A stretch of 11,499 bases of DNA from CAZJOD01 sp964547525 (GTDB lineage: Bacteria > Bacillota > Clostridia > JAAYHZ01), in assembly GCA_964547525.1 (NCBI GenBank), contig CAZJOD010000120.1:1-11499 (forward strand). The letters run 5' to 3'. Below are positions 6,915 through 11,499 of this stretch, in pieces. A model generated the notes under the pieces. The model was not told the DNA's origin. It worked only from the letters and a program-made list of their open reading frames with translations, and ran no database searches. The first letter of the stretch is position 1; each line of letters opens with the position of its first letter. The position numbers and the translations under genes were made by a program.

Positions 6915-7892
6915 ATGAAACAATACATTATCAGAAGAGTGATAATTAGTTTCATCGTGCTTATCGGTGTTTCCATAATGCTTTATGCGCTTACGCGATT
7001 AATGCCCTCTGATTTTGTAGATATATCAACTGCAAATAATCTAAAAATAACACAAGAGCAAAAAGATCACCTGCGTAAATTATATGGACTTGATACGGGA
7101 ATTGTCGAGGGTTACTTTTCCTGGCTTGGAAACGTGTTAAAAGGAGATTTGGGAACTTCACTTTACTACAAAAAGCCGGTGACTTATTTAATAAAAAAAT
7201 ACGCCCCTGTCACTTTTACGGTGGCATTTATCGCTTTGATTATTGAATTGCTATTGGCCATCCCTTTAGGAATGATTGCCGCTACCAGGCAATATTCCAA
7301 ATTCGATTATATTATTGTTATCTTTACATTCATGGGTATTTCTTTACCAATCTTCTTTTTCGCTGTCATACTCAAAAGAGTATTCGGTCCGTTAGGGCTC
7401 AACCTGCTGCCTGTCGCAGGTATGCTTAACGCCCGTGTCACCTATACCGGTTTTACATGGGCGAAATTAAACGATTACGCGAGACATATGATTTTACCTA
7501 TTACATGCTTTGTCATAACAAATGTAGGTGGTCTTCTTCGTTATACGAGAACCAATATGTTGGAAGTATTAAACTCCGATTATGTAAGAACAGCTCGAGC
7601 CAAAGGTTTACCTCAACAAGTAGTATACGGTAAACATGCATTCAGAAACACATTGATTCCCATAGTAACTATGGTGGGAGGAATGCTACCGGCACTTTTC
7701 TCAGGAGCGGCTATTACCGAAGGTCTTTTTGCCATTGAGGGTTTGGGACATATGGCTCTTAACGCCTCTTATCAAGCTGATATACCGTATTTAATGGGAT
7801 TTAATATGTTTCTTGCAGTTTTAACTTTGATCGGAACCTTATTGGCCGATATTTTATATGCGGTTGTTGATCCTAGAATACGTTACAGTTAG
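6915..7892 (+). CDS. oppB: Peptide ABC transporter permease, OppB/DppB type
   Basis: One of the two membrane subunits forming the import channel. Its 325 residues are normal for the family. The N-terminus MKQYIIRR with a helix at about 9-29 and the LTRLMPSDF sequence is the OppB hallmark. After an outer segment with LYGLD (56-60) and GDLGTS (77-82), further helices lie near 100-122, 131-153, 190-209, 247-266 and 294-317. The EAA loop that docks on the ATPases is at 222-250 (DYVRTARAKGL then FRNTLIPI), with the conserved Gly at 231. It ends with the family motif VVDPRIRY. GGAAGGA (6898-6904) precedes the ATG. The gene is separated from the binding-protein gene by a stem-loop and 247 bases, while oppC follows after 8 bases. 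Opp, Dpp and App transporters cannot be told apart from this sequence, so the symbol names the family. Confidence 0.94.
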   Translation: MKQYIIRRVIISFIVLIGVSIMLYALTRLMPSDFVDISTANNLKITQEQKDHLRKLYGLDTGIVEGYFSWLGNVLKGDLGTSLYYKKPVTYLIKKYAPVTFTVAFIALIIELLLAIPLGMIAATRQYSKFDYIIVIFTFMGISLPIFFFAVILKRVFGPLGLNLLPVAGMLNARVTYTGFTWAKLNDYARHMILPITCFVITNVGGLLRYTRTNMLEVLNSDYVRTARAKGLPQQVVYGKHAFRNTLIPIVTMVGGMLPALFSGAAITEGLFAIEGLGHMALNASYQADIPYLMGFNMFLAVLTLIGTLLADILYAVVDPRIRYS

Positions 7893-7900
7893 GAGATAGT

Positions 7901-9214
7901 ATGGTGGATAATCAAAATATGTATGATAATTTAGATGATCAATTTGAAAGAAATCATGTTATCATGACACCCGGGCAGCTGGTAATGCGACGATTTTTTA
8001 GGAACAAACTGGCTGTAGCCGGTATTGCCGTGCTAATACTCATGATTGTTTTCTGTTTTATGGGCCCTTTGTTTACTCCATACAGCGAAACTGAAATATT
8101 TTACCTCTCTAAAGAGCAATATACCCTTTCAGATGGTGAAGATATTACCGCTTTAATTAAAGAAATAGATGACAGCTACACTTATGTAAGTGAAAAAACA
8201 TATGGTAGATTGCGTAAGAATGTTAGTTTTATTGAAACAACAAAAGGCTCCTTAAATTCTATTGAAGAGAGAGATATTATAAAACTTACCTCAAAAAGCG
8301 GAGATTACTATATAAGTGCTATAAGCGGCATTAAAAAAAGCGAACAAGCTATTATAGCATTTTATGATGATGGTTCTTTCGCTTTGGATGTTATGGTGGA
8401 TGATAAGTATCAAACCATATCCGGTACATGGGAATATCATTTAGTGGAAGAAATTAGAATGACCGACCCCCGTATTGTATATTCAACACTCAAAACAAGG
8501 GCCGCTCCTTCTAAAACTCACCCCTTAGGTACCGACCAAGGCGGTAGGGATATGCTGACAAGGCTTATGTACGGAGGCCGTGTTTCACTTCTGGTAGGTC
8601 TATGTGTTGTTTTTGTGGAGTTGCTTATTGGCGTTACATTAGGAGGTTTAGCCGGATATTACGGCGGTAAGGTTGATATGATTATAATGAGAATGGTTGA
8701 AATTTTTTACGCGATACCATTTATCCCGTTAATGCTTATTATTTCATCTATAATGTTACAACTGAGAATATCACCTGCCAATAAAATTTATTACATCATG
8801 TTCGTTATGGGTATTTTATACTGGGCAGGAGTAGCTCGGATGATTCGCGGTCAAATTCTTTCCCTACGCGAAATGGAGTACATGCAGGCTGCGGAGGCAG
8901 TAGGTCTGCGTACCTCTCGTAAGATCTTCAAACATTTAATTCCAAATGTAATGCCTCTTATTATAGTTATGGCTACAATGGACTTAGGTGGTATCATTTT
9001 AACCGAATCTACAATGAGTTTTTTGGGTGTGGGGGTAGCGGCACCTTATGCTTCATGGGGTAATATGGTAAGTGCGGTTACATCATCCACCGTAATGAAG
9101 AATAATCCTTGGATATGGATCCCTCCCGGGATATGTATACTTGTCACTGTTTTAGCTTTTAATTTTGTAGGTGACGGACTTAGGGACGCATTTGATCCTA
9201 AGATGAAACGGTAG
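7901..9214 (+). CDS. oppC: Peptide ABC transporter permease, OppC/DppC type with extra extracytoplasmic segment
   Basis: Second channel subunit. It has 437 residues, whereas the usual OppC has about 290-340. A cytoplasmic N-terminus (1-36) is followed by helix 1 (about 37-57, ending MGPLFTPY). The family then normally reaches the HPLGTD motif within about 30 residues; here HPLGTDQGGRD is at 206-216, so residues about 64-199 contain some 110 extra residues on the outer face. This stretch is polar, with alternating hydrophobic and charged residues suggesting beta strands, and has no Cys. The remaining core is normal: helices near 228-251, 266-285, 295-312, 349-368 and 403-424, and the EAA loop at 323-353 (EYMQAAEAVGL, then HLIPNVMPLI). 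The C-terminus has GDGLRDAFDPK. The AGGAG ribosome site (7891-7895) overlaps the oppB stop, so the two genes are translationally coupled. Confidence 0.94.
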   Translation: MVDNQNMYDNLDDQFERNHVIMTPGQLVMRRFFRNKLAVAGIAVLILMIVFCFMGPLFTPYSETEIFYLSKEQYTLSDGEDITALIKEIDDSYTYVSEKTYGRLRKNVSFIETTKGSLNSIEERDIIKLTSKSGDYYISAISGIKKSEQAIIAFYDDGSFALDVMVDDKYQTISGTWEYHLVEEIRMTDPRIVYSTLKTRAAPSKTHPLGTDQGGRDMLTRLMYGGRVSLLVGLCVVFVELLIGVTLGGLAGYYGGKVDMIIMRMVEIFYAIPFIPLMLIISSIMLQLRISPANKIYYIMFVMGILYWAGVARMIRGQILSLREMEYMQAAEAVGLRTSRKIFKHLIPNVMPLIIVMATMDLGGIILTESTMSFLGVGVAAPYASWGNMVSAVTSSTVMKNNPWIWIPPGICILVTVLAFNFVGDGLRDAFDPKMKR

Positions 9215-9220
9215 GTGATC
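9213..9220 (+). promoter_or_regulatory. Ribosome binding site that fixes the upstream start of oppD
   Basis: AGGTGATC matches the extended anti-Shine-Dalgarno complement and overlaps the oppC stop codon. Aligned to GGAGGTGATC, it leaves ideal spacing to ATG 9223. The alternative ATG at 9346, where normal OppD proteins would begin, has no such site. Confidence 0.7.
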
Positions 9221-9222
9221 AT

Positions 9223-10374
9223 ATGGATAAAAAACAAAAAAGAAACCGATTACGTGAAATTAAAAAATTTAATAATAAAAAATATACACAATATATAAAA
9301 ACACAAAAAAGAAGGTTTATACCTGAATCAGAATATCTGGTAACAATGCAGAATAACAATAATTTATTGGAAATTGACGATCTAAAGGCATACTTTTATA
9401 CAGATATAGGTACGGTAAAAGCTGTTGACGGTGTAACTTTTAATGTTCCCTTCGGAAAAACAGTGGGAATAGTCGGTGAGTCCGGGTGTGGGAAAAGCGT
9501 TACAAGCCTGGCAATAATGAGGCTTCTACAAAATCCTCAAGGACAAATTGCAGGAGGTAGTATCAGGTTTAATCAATTATCCAAAAACAGAGCGGTTAAC
9601 ATTCCAAAGATGCCCTTAAGTGAAATCCAAAAAATTCGAGGAAACGAAATAGCTATGATTTTTCAAGAACCTATGACCTCGTTAAATCCCGTTTTCACCA
9701 TAGGATATCAGATTGATGAAAGTATCCGTCTGCATAATCCGAATTTAAAAAAATCACAGGTAAGAGATCGTTGCATAGAAATGCTTAACTTGGTAGGTAT
9801 AGCACGAGCCGAGGGTATTTATAAGAATTATCCTCATGAGCTATCCGGAGGTATGCGACAACGTGTAATGATCGCAATGGCCTTATCCTGTGATCCTCAA
9901 CTAATAATTGCAGATGAACCTACTACCGCTTTGGACGTTACTATTCAAGCACAAATACTTGATCTTTTAAAGAAGCTTAAAGAGAAAATAAATTCATCAA
10001 TAATGTTAATCACTCATGATTTAGGGGTAATTGCGGAAATGGCCGATTATGTGATAGTTATGTATGCCGGTAAAATTGTTGAACAAGGAACAGCCGAAGA
10101 TATCTTTTATAATCCGGCTCATCCATATACTGTCGGATTGATGAAATCCCGTCCTTCCTTGAACGCAGACCAAGAAAGATTGTATTCTATACCGGGTAAT
10201 GTGCCTAACCCTATATATTTACCAAGCTATTGCTATTATAAAAATCGTTGTGAATTTAGTACCGATCAATGTTCTGGAAAATATCCGCAGATATTATCAC
10301 TTAGTGATACACATAAAGTAAGTTGCTTTAATCCTGTCAGGGAAAAAGTCTTAATAGGAGGTAATAATGGATAA
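9223..10374 (+). CDS. oppD: Peptide ABC transporter ATPase, OppD type, with basic N-terminal extension
   Basis: First of two ATPases driving the importer. It has 383 residues. The ABC domain starts near residue 46 (NNLLEIDDLKAYF): Walker A GESGCGKSV (85-93), Q-loop Q148 in IFQEPMTSLNP, signature LSGGMRQRV (207-215), Walker B with E232 (ADEPTTALD), switch H265 (ITHD). The C-terminal oligo_HPY region starts at AHPYTVGLM and carries a four-Cys pattern (YCYYKNRC, then two later Cys) that in OppD/DppD proteins is linked to an Fe-S cluster. Residues 1-41 are an unusual extension with 14 Lys/Arg and 4 acidic residues, ahead of the Met42 where family members normally start. The start at 9223 is chosen for its strong ribosome site overlapping the oppC stop. 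The gene overlaps oppF by 8 bases. Confidence 0.93.
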   Translation: MDKKQKRNRLREIKKFNNKKYTQYIKTQKRRFIPESEYLVTMQNNNNLLEIDDLKAYFYTDIGTVKAVDGVTFNVPFGKTVGIVGESGCGKSVTSLAIMRLLQNPQGQIAGGSIRFNQLSKNRAVNIPKMPLSEIQKIRGNEIAMIFQEPMTSLNPVFTIGYQIDESIRLHNPNLKKSQVRDRCIEMLNLVGIARAEGIYKNYPHELSGGMRQRVMIAMALSCDPQLIIADEPTTALDVTIQAQILDLLKKLKEKINSSIMLITHDLGVIAEMADYVIVMYAGKIVEQGTAEDIFYNPAHPYTVGLMKSRPSLNADQERLYSIPGNVPNPIYLPSYCYYKNRCEFSTDQCSGKYPQILSLSDTHKVSCFNPVREKVLIGGNNG

Positions 10375-11392
10375 TAACAATTTAGTGGAAGTTAGAAACC
10401 TCAAAACTTATTTCCCGATAAAAACCGGGGTTCTCCAAAGAACAAGCGGTTTTGTTAAAGCTGTAGACGATGTCAGTTTTACAATAAAAAAAGGTCGGAC
10501 GTTAGGTCTTGTAGGAGAATCAGGTTGCGGAAAAACTACTATTGGCCGTACCATTTTGCGTCTTATTCCTCATACCGCAGGAGAAGTATTTATTGATAAA
10601 ATAGACATTTTTAGTATGAAACACAATGAACTAAGAAAAATGCGTGATAAATTTCAAATTATTTTCCAGGATCCGTATTCTTCTTTGAACCCCAGGTTAC
10701 CTGTGGGTGAGATTGTAGGCGAAGCTGTAAGGGAACATAAAATCGAAGAATATGTAGGTGAAGCGGTAAGAGAACATAAAGTGGTTGATAAGAAGGAATA
10801 CCGGTCATATATAATGAAAGTATTGGAAGATTGCGGACTAAGCTCACATTTTGTAGATCGATATCCCCATGAGTTTTCAGGTGGCCAAAGACAAAGAATT
10901 TGTATTGCCCGAGCATTGGCTTTAAAACCTAAGCTTATTGTAGCAGATGAACCGGTATCCGCTTTAGATGTCTCAATCCAAGCTCAAATTATTAATTTAC
11001 TAAAAGAGCTGCAAGAAAAAAGAGATTTGACATATCTCTTTATATCACATGATTTATCAGTGGTTGAATATATTTCCGATACTGTAGCTGTAATGTATTT
11101 AGGTAATATTGTTGAAATGTCGCCCAAAAAAAAGTTGTTTTCAAACCCGTTACATCCATATACCGAGGCTCTCCTTTCGGCGGTTCCATACCCTGATCCG
11201 GCAATGCGTTATACTAAAAAGAGAATAATACTTAAAGGTGATATTCCTTCACCTGCCAATCCACCTTCTGGGTGCAGGTTTCATACACGGTGTCCTTACG
11301 CTAAAAAAATCTGTTCCGAACAGGTACCCGAATATCGTGAAATTTTCCCGGAACATTTTTGTATGTGTCATAAAGCAAACGGTGTATTCTAA
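10367..11392 (+). CDS. oppF: Peptide ABC transporter ATPase, OppF type, with internal 13-residue duplication
   Basis: Second ATPase, expected to pair with OppD as a heterodimer on the OppBC channel. It has 341 residues. Typical OppF N-terminus (VRNLKTYFPIK, 9-19), Walker A GESGCGKTT (50-58), Q-loop Q101 in IFQDPYSSLNPR, signature FSGGQRQRI (170-178), Walker B with E195 (ADEPVSALD), switch H228 (ISHD). The C-terminal oligo_HPY region (HPYTEALLSAVP) is followed by Cys residues in GCRFHTRC and later, the same pattern as in OppD. Just after the Q-loop, residues 117-129 and 130-142 are a tandem repeat, both starting VGEAVREHK. AGGAGG (10356-10361) lies inside the oppD end, 5 bases before the ATG. 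It is the last gene of the operon; a terminator starts 13 bases after its stop. Confidence 0.95.
   Translation: MDNNNLVEVRNLKTYFPIKTGVLQRTSGFVKAVDDVSFTIKKGRTLGLVGESGCGKTTIGRTILRLIPHTAGEVFIDKIDIFSMKHNELRKMRDKFQIIFQDPYSSLNPRLPVGEIVGEAVREHKIEEYVGEAVREHKVVDKKEYRSYIMKVLEDCGLSSHFVDRYPHEFSGGQRQRICIARALALKPKLIVADEPVSALDVSIQAQIINLLKELQEKRDLTYLFISHDLSVVEYISDTVAVMYLGNIVEMSPKKKLFSNPLHPYTEALLSAVPYPDPAMRYTKKRIILKGDIPSPANPPSGCRFHTRCPYAKKICSEQVPEYREIFPEHFCMCHKANGVF
10715..10792 (+). repeat. 39-base in-frame tandem duplication inside oppF
   Basis: Two copies (10715-10753 and 10754-10792) with period 39. The first 27 bases of each encode the same nine residues, VGEAVREHK, and differ at only three positions, all synonymous (GGC/GGT, GCT/GCG, AGG/AGA). 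The last 12 bases have diverged (IEEY against VVDK). Confidence 0.9.
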
Positions 11393-11404
11393 ATTTTTAA
11401 ATAC

Positions 11405-11434
11405 AAAAACTGCCGGGAGCTCCCGGCAGTTTTT
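11405..11434. terminator. Rho-independent terminator after oppF, bidirectional
   Basis: A perfect 30-base palindrome: five A, a GC-rich arm centred on GAGCTC, and five T. It gives a very stable stem with a T-run in both directions, so it can stop the oppF transcript and any leftward transcript from beyond the window. Confidence 0.92.
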
Positions 11435-11499
11435 GACGAAAATTATAAAATATCTTAGAAAATGTATACCGGTGCGCCAATTTGAATAATACCAAATAG

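Noticed and set aside
11238..11489. Plus-strand frame running from the end of oppF through the terminator
   Set aside because: It is an out-of-frame shadow of the oppF C-terminus and crosses a strong terminator palindrome.

Overview
The window is AT-rich, with strong Shine-Dalgarno sites, lipoprotein and transporter types, and start-codon use (TTG, GTG) that fit a low-GC Gram-positive, most likely a member of the Clostridia. This placement is inferred from gene style, not from a marker gene. No RNA genes, CRISPR arrays, insertion sequences or phage genes are visible.

Left part (1-3615, all minus strand): a signalling and transport module. In transcription order it has an OmpR-type response regulator (TTG start at 3615), a membrane histidine kinase (start 2878), then after a 107-base gap with its own promoter a MacB/LolD-type ABC ATPase (GTG start at 1529) and an FtsX/MacB-type permease that overlaps the ATPase by ATGA and runs off the left edge. 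This arrangement is typical of Firmicute modules that sense and respond to peptides or envelope stress. The promoter before the ABC pair has an extended -10, no recognisable -35, and direct repeats on an 11-base register upstream, as expected for activation by an OmpR-family regulator.

Middle (3767-4675): a small HemG-like flavodoxin-domain protein on the minus strand, with a good promoter, separated by about 400 bases of AT-rich DNA from the rightward operon. The spacer holds divergent promoters for the flavodoxin gene and for the substrate-binding protein gene.

Right part (4676-11392, all plus strand): a complete peptide-type (Opp/Dpp/App) ABC importer: lipoprotein substrate-binding protein, two permeases (OppB, OppC) and two ATPases (OppD, OppF). 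A strong stem-loop separates the binding protein gene from oppB, and a perfect 30-base palindrome ends the operon. oppB, oppC, oppD and oppF are tightly packed or overlapping. The proteins depart from the textbook Opp pattern: the binding protein carries roughly 120 extra residues, OppC carries an extra extracytoplasmic segment of about 110 residues, OppD has a strongly basic 41-residue N-terminal extension, and OppF has a 13-residue tandem duplication after its Q-loop.

No clearly new system was found. The most interesting points are these importer elaborations and the likely regulator binding site before the MacB-like transporter.
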